Source of the DNA: Clarireedia homoeocarpa | Lineage: Eukaryota; Ascomycota; Leotiomycetes; Helotiales; Rutstroemiaceae | Reading direction: 5' to 3' | Length of the DNA: 16,842 nucleotides | Assembly: GCA_001465935.1 (NCBI GenBank) | Contig: LNKV01000077.1 | Span: forward strand, 32,944-49,785 | In this document: in pieces, positions 1-10,565 of the stretch | Numbering within the stretch: the first letter of the stretch is position 1 | How the letters are laid out: each line of letters opens with the position of its first letter | Translations under genes and position numbers: made by a program | The notes under the pieces: generated by a model | The model's input: the letters and a program-made list of their open reading frames with translations, nothing else | Told to the model about the DNA's origin: nothing | The model's database searches: none

Positions 1-1080
1 ATTATTATAATATATTATTTCTAAAAATAATTTATAATTTTTTTATAATTAATAGATTATTTATTTATTATATTATTTTAGTATTTAAATATACTTTTAT
101 TATAATAAATATTATTATTTATTAATATTTTATATTATTTTTTTAAATATTTTTTATTAATTTTTATTTTTAAAATTTCTTTTAATAATTTTATTATTTA
201 ATATTCTAGAAATTTATATTTAAAATAAAGTTTTTTTTTTATTTATAATTTTTTCTTTTTAAAAAAGATTATTTTTTAAATTTATAATATTTAATTTTAT
301 AAAGTTACTATAAATTTCTTTTTTAAAATATTATTATTTAATAAATTTTAATAAATTTTTATTTTTATAATATTATTAACTTTATTATTTAAAAAATTAA
401 AAATTAATAACTTTTTAGAATTTATATTTATAATTATTAATTCGAATAGTTTTTTTAATTAAGTTCTTTATATTAATAATTAAATCTTTTTTTAATAATT
501 CTTTTTTAATAAATAATTTTAGTTTTATTTTATAATAATTAATAAAAATCTTTATTTTTTAATTAATTTAATTAATAATTAATTTTTTTTATTTTAATTT
601 AAAAATTTTTCTTTTAATAATTTAAATAATATTAATATTTTTAAATATTTTTTAAATCTCGATTTTAAATTCTTTAAAATTTTTAAAAATAATATAGATT
701 ATTATTATTATTTATTTTAAATAATTATTTTATCTTTTAAATAGAAAGTTATTTAAAGACTTTTAATATTTTAAATAATAAATTTATTAATATTAAATTT
801 AAAATATATTTTTAATTATAAAAAGAAGATATTTAACTCTTTTCTATTATTATTATATTTATTTAATAATATAATTTTTAGAGTTTCTTAAAATCTTAGT
901 TTCTTTAATTTATTATTATTATTATTACTATTTATATCTTTTTAATTTATATTAATATTATTATCGCGATTATTTTAAAGTATAAAAATATTAGTTAAAT
1001 TAATAATAAATATTATTATTTATTTAACTAGAAGTTTAATTATAATAGTATTATTATAAACTATATTAATTTAATATATA
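1..1080 (-). pseudogene. gag of a second, tandem Gypsy element (partial, RIP-destroyed)
   Basis: This stretch aligns along its length with 6382-7540, the gag side of the full Gypsy element, in the same orientation. The clearest anchor is 828-900 against 7288-7360, which covers the capsid segment. Differences are mostly C to T or G to A toward the left copy, which has become almost pure A/T. The right partner is about 75 bp longer between the anchors near 171/6556 and 828/7288, so small indels have occurred. No frame can be read here on its own; the identity comes from the partner. The gene would continue left of the window. Its position directly behind an LTR (1180-1732) that is also the 3' LTR of the next element suggests a tandem pair sharing one LTR. 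Confidence 0.7.
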
Positions 1081-1179
1081 AAATAATAATAATATTTAAA
1101 GTATTATAAATATTTATTTTTTTAAATTATATAAAAGTAATTAAAAAACTAAATATTATTAATTAAAGATAAAGAGTAT

Positions 1180-1732
1180 TATTATAAATTTAATATTAAT
1201 AGTTATATAAGAAATCGATAAATATAATAATAAATAATAAATAATAATTAAAATAATAATTAAAATAATAATTAAAATAATAATTAAAATAATAATTAAA
1301 ATTACTATTTAAATTAAATATAAAATTTTATATATTAAAGAAATATTATCTATTTATATAAACTTTTATTCTTTATTTATTTTATTAATTTTAATAATCT
1401 TAATATATTAAAAATATTAAGATTATTAAAATATTATATATTTTATTAACTAAAAGTTTTATTAAAAATATTAATTCTAATTAAAATATTTTTCTTTATT
1501 TAAATATTATTTTCTATAAAATATTTTTTATTTTCTAAATACTTTTCTTTTTAGAAAATTATTTATTTTATAAATATTTTTATTTATTAAAATATTTTTC
1601 TTCTTTATTTAATATTTAAATTTATAAACTTTTATATATTATATTATATTAATATTAAAATTTAGAGCTTTAATATAATATAAATCTTTTATATCTTAAG
1701 TTTTTTAATTATTATATAATTAGATTATAATA
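1180..1732 (-). repeat. Gypsy LTR shared by two tandem elements (heavily RIPped copy)
   Basis: This is the left copy of the LTR whose better-preserved partner lies at about 7636-8150. The outer end at 1732 is well defined: 1699-1732 aligns base for base with 8117-8150, then similarity stops. On the minus strand the LTR begins TATTATAA, consistent with TGTTATAA after RIP. The inner end near 1180 is inferred from a matching terminal inverted octamer (1180-1187, partner 7636-7643) and is uncertain, because gag is also shared between the copies and similarity does not stop there. This copy is about 38 bp longer than its partner, largely because of a 12-bp repeat expansion at 1241-1300. Confidence 0.65.
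1241..1300 (+). repeat. 12-bp minisatellite, five exact units
   Basis: Five uninterrupted copies of ATAATAATTAAA lie inside the left LTR. The partner LTR has only a single comparable, imperfect unit (around 7696-7710, containing ATTGAAATT). The array was therefore probably expanded in this copy after the two diverged. Perfect identity between units, in a region where almost everything else is mutated, suggests that the expansion is later than most of the RIP. Confidence 0.85.
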
Positions 1733-1748
1733 TTATCTTCTTTTTAAT
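1733..1748 (-). other. polypurine tract of the Gypsy element
   Basis: Read on the minus strand this is a purine-rich run (AAAAAGAAGATAA core) ending exactly where the 3' LTR begins at 1732. In LTR retrotransposons this tract primes plus-strand DNA synthesis and abuts the 3' LTR. RIP leaves purine-only tracts containing A largely untouched, which may be why it is still visible. Its position independently confirms the LTR edge deduced from the repeat alignment. Confidence 0.75.
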
Positions 1749-2330
1749 TTAGTATTATCTTAATATTTATAATAATATAAAGTATTTATTTAAGTCTTTA
1801 ATAAATATTTAATTTCTTTCTCTTTTTATTATATTTAAAAAACTATTTAAAATTATAAAAAATTATTTTCTATAATATTTTCGTTTTAAAAAAAAAGGAA
1901 AATAATATTTATTAAATATAATTATTATATTTTAAAAAGACTTGAATATTATATATTTCTAGATAGTAAATATTATAATAAATATATAAAAAATATTAAG
2001 AGAAATTCTTATAATATTTTTAATAATATTTTATTATTATAAATAGTTATTAAATAAAAAGAAGTTTATTTAAAAGTTATAAAAAAAACTATTAAAAAGA
2101 AAATATATTATATTACTTAATAAATATAAAAAACTTTTATTTATAATTAAGAGATTCTTATTTATTAAACTTATTTAAAAAAATAATAAAAGGTTCTAAA
2201 AGAGAAAGTTAATAAAATATTATAATATAATTTATAAATAATTAATATATTAGAGAAATTCGAAGAAAAGAAAAAGTTAATAAAAAAATAAATAAAGTAG
2301 ATTTCTTAAATATTTACTTTTATTATAAAT
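1749..2330. other. 3' untranslated region of the Gypsy element, no gene recognised
   Basis: This is about 580 bp between the end of pol and the polypurine tract. The basic tail after the chromodomain fades out near 2330. The plus strand between about 2080 and 2300 is rich in AAA/GAA codons (several K/E-rich stretches between stops), but I could not match it to any protein, and similar runs arise easily in this composition. I treat it as 3' noncoding sequence. Confidence 0.5.
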
Positions 2331-5300
2331 AATTAATCTTCTCTTAATTTACTAATAATAAATAATTCAGATTTTATTATTAAAATAGTTAATAAAGATT
2401 TTATTAATAGAATTTCTTGAAATATTATAAATAATTTAATTTTTTAATTAGTTTTTATATATTTTCTAAATATAAATATCCTTTCTATTTAATTAAATAA
2501 TATAAACTTCTTTTAATATATTTCTAATCTAATATTTCTTTAACTTTATATTCGATATTTAAATTTACTAGTTTAATTTCAATATATAATATATTTAATA
2601 CTTCTAATAATATTACTTCTAGAAATAAAATATAAAATATTAGATATATATTTATTATTTTTAATAGTTTAAAAGAATAGTTAATTAGTTGAATTATTTT
2701 AATAATTTTAAAATATTCTAATTTCTTATAATCTAATTTATTATTTAATCTTTTTATATTAATATTTCGTTTAAAAAAATAAACTTTATCTTTCTTTTTT
2801 AATATTAATTTTATATTATACTCTATATTATAATATTAAATAGTTTTTTCTATAATAAATTTAATATCAAGTAATAATTATTTATATAAATTCTTAAGAT
2901 CTTTTATTTTTAATATTCTAGTATTTAACTTAATTATTTTTAATAATTATATATTATATATTTTTAATTTAAATCTAAAATTAATATATACTAATATTAT
3001 ATTTATTATTACTACTTCTATAATATTATATATAAATTATATAAATAGTAGTAATTCTATTTAATTATCTTATTAATAATTAATATAATATCTTAAATAC
3101 TATTTTATAATTTAGTTTATTTATTCTATTTAATTATTTATTTATAAATAAAATATTATAAAAAGTTTTCTTTTAATTTCTAATAATATTATAAATATTT
3201 ATTAGAATTTTAAAGTAAATAATTTATCTCGATTCGAGATAATCTTATTTAATATTTTATATATACTAATTATTATTTTTAGAAATATATAGATTAGATC
3301 TTTAATTATATTATTTTCTTTATATAAAATTATATATTTAAATTTAATTAATTAGTTTATAATTATTAGAATAAAATTATATATTACTTTAATAATTAGA
3401 TCTTTTAAAAATAAAAGTTTAATTATAAAGTTTTATATAATAAATTTTTATAATTAAATAAATATATCCGGAGTTTTAAATTAATTATATAAAGTATATT
3501 ATAAGGTTTTATTTTATATATAAATATTATAATTTCTTATAATTTCTTTAATTATTTTTTTTATTTATAGAAAATAACTATTTACTTTTATTTTTATAAA
3601 TATTTTCACGATTTCTTAATGTCTATAAACTAGTAATTTATATTATTTTTAAATAAATTTCTTAATTAAATTTAAAAGTATATATATCTTTTTATAAAAA
3701 TATATAATATTATTTTTTATTATAAATCTTTTACTTAGTTTCTTTTATATTTATTTTATAATAAAATTATTTTTATAATATTTTTATATTTTCTTTTTTA
3801 AATAGTTATTATAAAATATTATTATTATAATTAATTATAAAGTGTTAAATACTAATAAATCCTTTTCTTATTAGAATATTATATAAAATTTATAAATTTT
3901 ATTTTCTAAATATTCAAGTTTTTTATTTAAAATATTAATTCTAATATTCTTTTTTCTTTTAATATATAGAATTTTAAAGTTATATATAATTAATATTTCT
4001 ATTTAATATATTTATCGTTAATTTAAAATCTTAGTTATTATAAAATAAATCAAATTCTTATAATCTAAATATACTTAAATTATATATTTAAGTTCTTTAA
4101 AATATATTTTTTATTCTCGAAATATATTAATAATTATAAGTAGTTCCTTATTATATATTTTATAATTTAATTCTATTAATAATAGTTTTCTCGAATAGTA
4201 TATAATTAATTATAATTTCTTATTTTTATTTAACTAACTTAAAACTACTTTTAATATATAATCTAATATATTAGTTTCTATTATAATAGATAGTTCTAGA
4301 TCGAATATAATAAAGATTAAGACTTATATAAAAACTTGTTTAAATATATTAAATATTTTTTATATTATTTTATTCTATTTATATTATCGATCCTTCTTAG
4401 TTAATTTATTAAATAAAGTAATTATCTTCGAATAGTTTTTAATAAATTATTTATAAAAGTTCGTAAATCTAAGAAATAATTATATCTTCTTAATAATTAT
4501 AAATTACTTCTATTTTAAACTTCTTTAACTTTATTTAAATTTATCTTGAATCTTTCTATATTAATAATATATTCTAGAAACTCTATTTTAATAATATAAA
4601 ATTTATATTTTTAAAGTTTTAATAAGATATTTATATTTATTAAAATTCCTAATATATTCTAAACTACTTTAATATATTCTTTAAAAGTTTTTATAAAGAT
4701 TAGAATATTATTTAGATAAACTATATAATATTTATCGAGATATCTTTTTAATAGATTATTAACTAATTATATATATATAACTAGTATATTTATTAAATTG
4801 AAAAATATAATTTTATATTAGTAATATCTATATTTATATTAAAATATTATTTTCTATTTATTCTTTTTTTTAATTCGGATTAAGTTAAATCCTAATCTTT
4901 AATTTAACTTTATAAAATATCTAGTTTATTTAAAACGATCTTATAATTTACTAGTTAATAGTAATAAATATCGATTTTTAAAAATAATATTATTAAGTTT
5001 CTAATAATCAACTATTAGTTTAAACTTATTCTTCTCTTTCTTTAATATAAAGAAGATTGATATTCTAGTTAATAATTATAATTATTTAATAAATCCTTTT
5101 ATTAATATTTTGTTAATATATTTTTATAATATTTCTAACTTTTCTACTAACTATAATATAATTAATAAAAATAGTAATTCTTTTTTATTAACTAATTTTA
5201 TCTTATAATTTTAAAACTAATATTTTAATAAAGTATCTTTATTAATTTTTTCTTTAAAGATATTAATATATTTCTTATATACTACTAATATATATTTTAA

Positions 5301-5900
5301 TAGTAAATCCTAGATTAAATATCTTATATTCAAAGTACTATTTACTTTTAGTTCTTATAGTTTTTTCTATTATATTTTATATTAATATATTAGTTTTATA
5401 AAATCCTATATAATTTTTATTTTATATTTATACTTATCTAACTTTAAAGTTCTTATAACCTAGTTAATATACAGATTATAACTTCTTAATTATAGTATTC
5501 CTAGAATTATCTAGTATTCTTCTAATAATACTAAATCTATTTTTATCTATTTAGAATACTAACTTAGTTATATTATAAATTCTTTTATTTTATAATAAAT
5601 TATCTTATCACTTTTAATTAGTTACTTATTAATAAAAGTAAGTTTATATAAAACTGATTTTCTAAGAATTTATAAGTTTATTAATATTATCACTTTTAAT
5701 ATTATAAAATTTTCTATTACTTTTAAATTTATTATAACTCGAAATATCTATTTATTTATATATACTTTATAAAAGATTTATTCTAACTTTAAAATAGTTC
5801 TTAACTCTCTAATTAGCTCTTTTAATTCTATTACGAATTATTCCTAGTTATTATAAAATATCTTATAATAAAGTTTTATAATAAGTATATTTTATTAAAG
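2330..5900 (-). pseudogene. pol: Gypsy pol polyprotein (PR-RT-RNase H-IN-chromodomain), RIP-destroyed
   Basis: Domains are in order on the minus strand. A protease-like LI(N)S..ISFI lies at about 5640-5690. RT shows VDY at 5004-5012 followed by KLN..IFKNRY, motif A KL(D to N) at 4902-4910, and YL(DD to NN)IL at 4707-4718. The thumb and connection then match KCEFH..K..FLGYII. RNase H runs about 4330-3900, with YYSRKL...ELNYEIY, VY.DYKNLIYF and NFKILY visible. The integrase acidic triad is at 3430-3432 (D to N), 3232-3234 (ISDRD, D to N) and 3124-3126 (E kept). There are 35 residues between the second and third positions, the exact D-D35-E spacing. A chromodomain at about 2560-2420 contains EYKVKEILD and YYLIK(W)KGY. 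Many stops replace Q, R and W. A few single-base frame changes occur, for example between VDY and YLDD and near 4440. Confidence 0.92.
2420..2560 (-). other. chromodomain at the C-terminus of Gypsy integrase
   Basis: Minus-strand codons read EYKVKEILD, a basic spacer, then LYYLIK-stop-KGY (2476-2499, the stop being a former TGG), a gap, and LENT followed by W/P-type positions. This matches the chromodomain consensus EYEVEEIL...YLVKWKGY...ENTWEP. In chromoviruses this domain recognises methylated H3K9 and steers integration into heterochromatin. That fits the element's home in a RIP island. One of the conserved aromatic-cage residues, the W before KGY, is now a stop codon. Confidence 0.88.
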
Positions 5901-6229
5901 TTTAACTTTTTTATTAATTATTTTAATATAGTATACTTAGTTTTTTATTAAGAATTCGTATACTAGTTATTTTATATAAATATTTCTTTTATTTTTAATT
6001 TGTTTCTATAACTATATTATTTATAAATAATAAAATATTACTTAGTATTTTTTAACTTAAAGTTCGATATCCTCGAAATCGTTTCTAGAAAATTCTTAAT
6101 AAATCTTATCTATTTCGAACTATTTCTATTTAAAATATTTATTATTTTTATATATAAGTTTATAAGTTTTATTTACTCTAAGTTCGGAAATTCTTATATA
6201 ATTATAATATTTAATTATTCGATTTAAAT

Positions 6230-7450
6230 AAGTTTAGACTCTAACTCTTTAAATATTATTTTCTTTAATAGTTTATTTCTTATTTATTTATAGTAAGTCG
6301 GATATTTTATTTAATTAGTAACTTTTTTTTAGTTTTTTAAAATATTATCTTATATTATTCTTATCTAATTAGTATATTAAATAGTTATTATTATAATAGA
6401 CTATCTATAATAATATTATATAATCTAGTTTATTTTATCTAGTTATTATACTTAATTAATATTTAAATATATTCTTGTTTTAGTAATTATCTTTATTTAT
6501 TATAGTTTTAAACTACTTTTTTCTCTTCTAATTATTCCCTTTTAGTTTCTATTCTTATAACTTCTTTTAATAGTTTTTTATTTAATATCTTAGAAATCTA
6601 TATTTAAAATAAAGTTTCTTTTCTTATTAGTAGTTCTTTTCTTTTATAAAAAGATTATCTTATAAGTTTATAATATCTAATTTTATAAAGTTACTATAAG
6701 TTTCTTTTTTATAATTTTATCTTCTTAGATTTCTTAAATACTTCTTATTTAATTAATAGAAGTAAAATTATTAATTACTAATAAAATATAATTCTTACTA
6801 GAATTTATATTTACGATTATTAATTCAAATAATTTTTTCAATTAAATCGTTTATATTATTAATAAAGTCTTTATATAAAAGTTTAAATTTGATATTATTT
6901 TATAAACTTAATATATAATAGTTTAGGAGTACTATAGTATTCTAATTAGTTTAGTTTCTATATTTTCGGAATTTTATAATATAATTAATTACTAACTCTA
7001 TTTATCGAAGAGCGAGTAGCTTTCTTTTAATAATTTATATAACGTCGATATTTTTAAATACTTATTATATTTCTTTATAAAATCTTTCGAAACTTTTAAA
7101 AATAATTATAATAATTAATATTATCTTATTAGAATCTAAACTATTCTCGAAGTAATTAGATAAAAATAGTTTAATTTATTTAAATATTTCCTTTTTAAAA
7201 TAAGAAGTAGTTTAAAGATTTTTAATATCTCGGGTAATGAATTTATCGATATTGAATTTAAAGTATATTCTTAATTATAGAAAAAAAGTATCTAGCTCTT
7301 TTCTATTATTATTATATTTATCTAATAATATAATTTTTAGCGTTTCTTAAAGTCTTAGCTCTCTTAGCTCGTCGTTACTATTACTATTTATATTCTTTTA
7401 GTTTATATCGATATCGTTATTATAATTATTCTAAAATATAAGAGTATTAG
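6230..7450 (-). pseudogene. gag: Gypsy gag (capsid), RIP-destroyed
   Basis: The minus strand reads SNSNDELRELRLQETL, then RKELDTF-LQLRIYFKFN (about 7310-7240), KF.TRD, SYFK.EIFKWIKPFLSNYFE (W as stop), SFERFYKEI..VFKNID and RKLLALRQ.ELV.NYI.KFRKI (about 7060-6965). This is the capsid region of fungal Ty3/Gypsy Gag, in the usual order. A possible zinc-knuckle region follows at about 6300-6240: RLT..K.EI precedes a degraded Y-x2-S-x4-L array where C-x2-C-x4-H would be expected, and that part is tentative. The initiation codon cannot be fixed; readable sequence starts near 7450. The gene lies upstream of pol in the expected order. Confidence 0.87.
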
Positions 7451-7635
7451 TTAAATTAATAATAAATATTAATACTAATTAGATTGGAGATTTAATTATA
7501 ATAATATTATTATAAATTATATCGATTCGGTATATAAAGTAATAATAGTATTTAAAATATTATAAATATTTATTCTTCTAAATTATATAAAAGTAATTAA
7601 AAGACTAAATATTATTAGTCGGAGATAGAGAGTAT

Positions 7636-8150
7636 TATTATAAATTTAATATTAGTGATTATATAAAAAATCAATAGATATAATAATAAGTAATAAGTAA
7701 TAATTGAAATTAATTAATTAAATTAAATATAAAACTTTATATATTAAAGAAATACTATCTATTTATATAGATCTTTATTCTTTATTTTTTCTATTAATCT
7801 TATCGGTTCTATTAGTTCTAATATATTAGAATTACTAAGATTACTAGAACGTTATATATCTTACTAATTAAAAGTTCTACTAAAGGTACTAGTCCCGATT
7901 AAGATATTTTTCTTTACTTAAATACTTCTTTCTATAAAATACTTTTTATTTCTTAAATACTTTTTTTTTAGAGTATTATTTATCTTATAAGTATTATTAT
8001 CTATTAAAATACTTTTCTTCTTTTATTTAATATTTAAATCTATAGACTTCTATATATTATATTATATTAATACTAAGGTTTAGACCTTTAGTATAATATA
8101 TACCTTTTAAGTCTAAGGTCCTTTAGCCGCTACGTGACCAGGTTATAATA
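7636..8150 (-). repeat. Gypsy 5' LTR (better-preserved copy)
   Basis: The outer end at 8150 is where similarity to the left copy stops. Minus-strand sequence starts TATTATAACC (TG to TA at the terminus) and continues into an unusually G+C-rich stretch (8117-8142). The inner end near 7636 is inferred from a TATTATAA/TTATAATA terminal inverted octamer and gives a length of about 515 bp. No convincing tRNA primer-binding site could be read next to it, so that end could be off by 100 bp or more. The LTR should carry the element's promoter and polyadenylation signal, but neither can be identified at this level of mutation. Confidence 0.68.
8117..8142. other. G+C-rich island at the LTR tip that escaped RIP
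   Basis: Sixteen of 26 bases are G or C, including intact CA and TG dinucleotides, in a window where these are nearly absent. The homologous bases in the other LTR (1699-1724) have been converted almost completely to A/T. It lies within 35 bp of the outer LTR end. It gives an unmutated view of the element's terminus. Confidence 0.8.
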
Positions 8151-10300
8151 AAGAAGTTATATTAAAATTATAATATAATTTTAACGAAAATACTAATAAT
8201 TATAAATATTTAAAAGTTAGTTATAAAAATTAATTTTAATAAAAGAAAGTTTAAATAAAGTGAAAATTTTATATAAAAACGAGAAATTAAACTAAGTAGT
8301 TTTAGAAAGTAGATTAGTAAACTAGATAATTAAAAATCTATATTAAAAAAAATAAGTATTATAAAAAACTATTATATTAATAATTAAAATATTAGTAAAA
8401 ATAGTTTATTTAAATTATAAGAAAGATATATTTATAATTAGAAAAGTCTTTAAAATTATTAATTTTTACTAAAAAATATAAGAAGAGATAAAATTCTTAT
8501 AAACGAGAATATATAAAAATATTAAATCTAATTATAATATTTCTTACTTTTTTTTTATATTTTAATTCTAAGTTATTTAAAACCTCTCTTTTAATTCTAG
8601 AATATCGAAATCTACTTTATTTAATATATCTATAATAATAATAATAATAAAAACTTTTATTTTATTAATACTAGTATTAAAAATTTTATTTAAAATAGTC
8701 TCTTTTATAATAATACTTTAATATTATATAAAAATATTTCAAACTTTTATAAGATTTATATTAGATTATTATATTATAGTTACAAAGTTAGTAATAAAGT
8801 TTATAATTAAAAATCTAACTATATTAAAAAGTAGTATTATAATAAAAGATATAATTAAAATAACTTTATTTAAAACTTAGAAATCGAATCGAATAAAATA
8901 ATATTAAATAATAAGAATATATAAAGTCAAAGAATATTAATTAGTATAATAATTTAATAATACTTTTATTTATAACTAAGATTAAAATACTTATTTAAAA
9001 AAAGAAATATATAAATTAACTTAGTAATCTAATAATACTTCTAATATTTATTATAAATATATAAATAATAACTTTTAATTATAATAATAATTAATATAAT
9101 AATAATATTATTAAACTTTATTTTATTTATATTATAAATAATTTAAATTATAAGTTTAAATAATAATAAAGAGTAAGATTAAATAAATATATTCGATATT
9201 AAACTTATTTTAATAAAGATTATTACTAATAGTTTTTAAGATTATTCTTTATAATTACTAATTTTTATTAATTATTATTTTAATAATCTGATTATTAAAA
9301 AATTATTTTATTTTATATATAAGTTTTAAATCTTATAATATTTATTATAAATTATAGAAATTCAAGATTCTAGTTAAACTATAAATATCGAAAATACTTA
9401 ATATTATAATTAGAGTTATATTATTTAAAACTCTATATAATAAAATTAATAAAATTACTTTAAATAAACTTTTAATAAAGATTATCTAGATCGATATTAT
9501 AAAAGAATCTACTTTATTAATTATATTGAAAATTAATAATAAGATAATATTAAATATAATCAAAGATTTTATAATTATAACTTATAAAAATAGTATTATA
9601 GTATATTATTATTTTAAATAGAAAAGCTTAAAGATATTTAAAATATTTAAAGATAATTATATAATATATATAAAATATTATTAATATTAAATAGATATAT
9701 TAATTTTATTATTAATAAGATTTTATTATTAATAAAGATTCGGAAAACTTAAATAATTAAATTTAAAGTAATAGAGTCTTAGAATCTTATTTTATTAAGT
9801 TTACTAATTATAAATATAATTTTCTCTAATAATAATAATTCTAGTATATAAATAGAGAATAATTTTAAATTAATAATTTAAAGAAAATAAATAGTTATTT
9901 ATATATAATATTTATATAAAAGTTGAAGAATTATAATTTATATTTTAAAATCGTTTTTATTATAAATTCTAGATATATAATTTATTTTATTATTTTTTAT
10001 AATTAATAAATACTTTAATTTATAATAATCTAATTAAATTATTTAAAGTTATAATATTTAATTTATATAAAGAAAACTTATAAGATTATAATTAAGAATA
10101 CTATTTAATATCTTATTATTCTATCTTTTTAAAAGTTTTTAATAAATATATAATAAATATATAAATCTATTATTATAATACTAAATTAGAAATATTAATA
10201 TAAGATTATCGAATCTACTTTCTTAAAAGTAATAATTATAATATATAAATTAATAATAATCTTAGAATAATAAATTATTAATTTAATATATTCTTTAAGA
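8151..10300. other. RIP-altered DNA, no gene recognised; right part may be the NLR N-terminus
   Basis: This is about 2.1 kb between the Gypsy LTR end and the first readable part of the NACHT gene. CpA/TpG depletion is the same as elsewhere, so the region has been RIPped. From 8160 to 8530 the plus strand is lysine/asparagine-rich in translation. From about 8640 to 8880 one plus frame is nearly free of stops (KTFILL...IFQTFIRFILDYYI), but I could not match it or its antisense to a known family. From about 9180 the plus strand in the NACHT frame probably contains the N-terminal domain of the NLR-type gene. I tested HET, alpha/beta-hydrolase and nucleoside-phosphorylase signatures by eye and none held. 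Confidence 0.45.
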
Positions 10301-10535
10301 TATATATATATATATTAGTTAGTTTTTCTTAAATCTTAATATTAAATTTACAAGAAACTAATATTCTTTAAATCAAGAAAATCTATTTAGTTATTTACTA
10401 ATTATAATAAATATATTATTTAATTTATATAATTATTAATATAAACTTATCTACTTTTTTAATATTTAAATAAATTTATTATAAGAGATATATAAATAAG
10501 TAGATAAATAAAATAAATAATATATCTTTTAATTA

Positions 10536-10565
10536 AATAGTTTAATTAATATAAGAAAGTTAATA
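10536..10565 (+). other. NACHT Walker A (P-loop), mutated
   Basis: Codons read N-S-L-I-N-I-R-K-L-I, standing for N-G-L-A-G-T-G-K-S-T. Almost every change is explained by G to A or C to T (GGN to AAN/AGN, ACA to ATA, GCN to ATN). The lysine is kept, but both loop glycines are lost, so the encoded protein could not bind nucleotide. The position is about 80 bp before SFFFSR, the usual spacing in fungal NACHT-WD40 proteins. Confidence 0.82.

Larger units (their letters stand above)
1..8150. repeat. long direct repeat: 1-1732 and about 6382-8150 (LTR plus gag)
   Basis: The same-strand similarity extends from the window edge to 1732 in the left copy and from about 6382 to 8150 in the right copy. 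The coordinate offset is 6385 near position 171, about 6460 at 828 and 6418 at 1732, showing a few indels including the 12-bp repeat expansion. Because the shared part contains gag as well as the LTR, it cannot be a simple LTR pair of one insertion. It indicates two elements in tandem or a segmental duplication. Confidence 0.83.
1163..8150 (-). mobile_element. Ty3/Gypsy chromovirus LTR retrotransposon, complete but RIP-inactivated
   Basis: The order on the minus strand is 5' LTR (8150 to about 7636), gag, protease, reverse transcriptase, RNase H, integrase, chromodomain, polypurine tract and 3' LTR (1732 to about 1180). This is the canonical Metaviridae layout, and the C-terminal chromodomain places it in the chromoviruses that dominate fungal genomes. 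Every coding domain is interrupted by stop codons of the kind RIP makes, and the catalytic aspartates of RT and integrase have become asparagine. It cannot encode active protein. The target-site duplication cannot be tested, because the left LTR runs into another copy rather than into flanking DNA. Bases 8151-8155 (AAGAA) are the first outside the right end. Confidence 0.88.

Noticed and set aside
1241..1300. CRISPR-like array
   Set aside because: Units are 12 bp, contiguous and without spacers; this is a minisatellite.
1..1732. A single LTR of at least 1.7 kb
   Set aside because: The repeated unit includes clear gag capsid sequence (7340-6960 in the partner), so only its outer 500-odd bp can be LTR.
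2080..2300. Small lysine-rich plus-strand gene opposite the Gypsy 3' region
   Set aside because: Stops are frequent, no start or family match is seen, and A-rich DNA yields K/E-rich translations by chance.
6240..6300. Firm zinc-knuckle call in gag
   Set aside because: RLT and a spaced array are suggestive, but serine and leucine stand where C and H are required and these are not RIP products. It is kept only as tentative.
9560..9760. HET, SesB-type hydrolase or nucleoside phosphorylase N-terminal domain of the NLR
   Set aside because: Short look-alikes (ITYKNS at about 9570, a Y.ILL..(W) string near 9597, LIIKKLFY near 9285) need changes RIP cannot make, and neighbouring motifs are missing.
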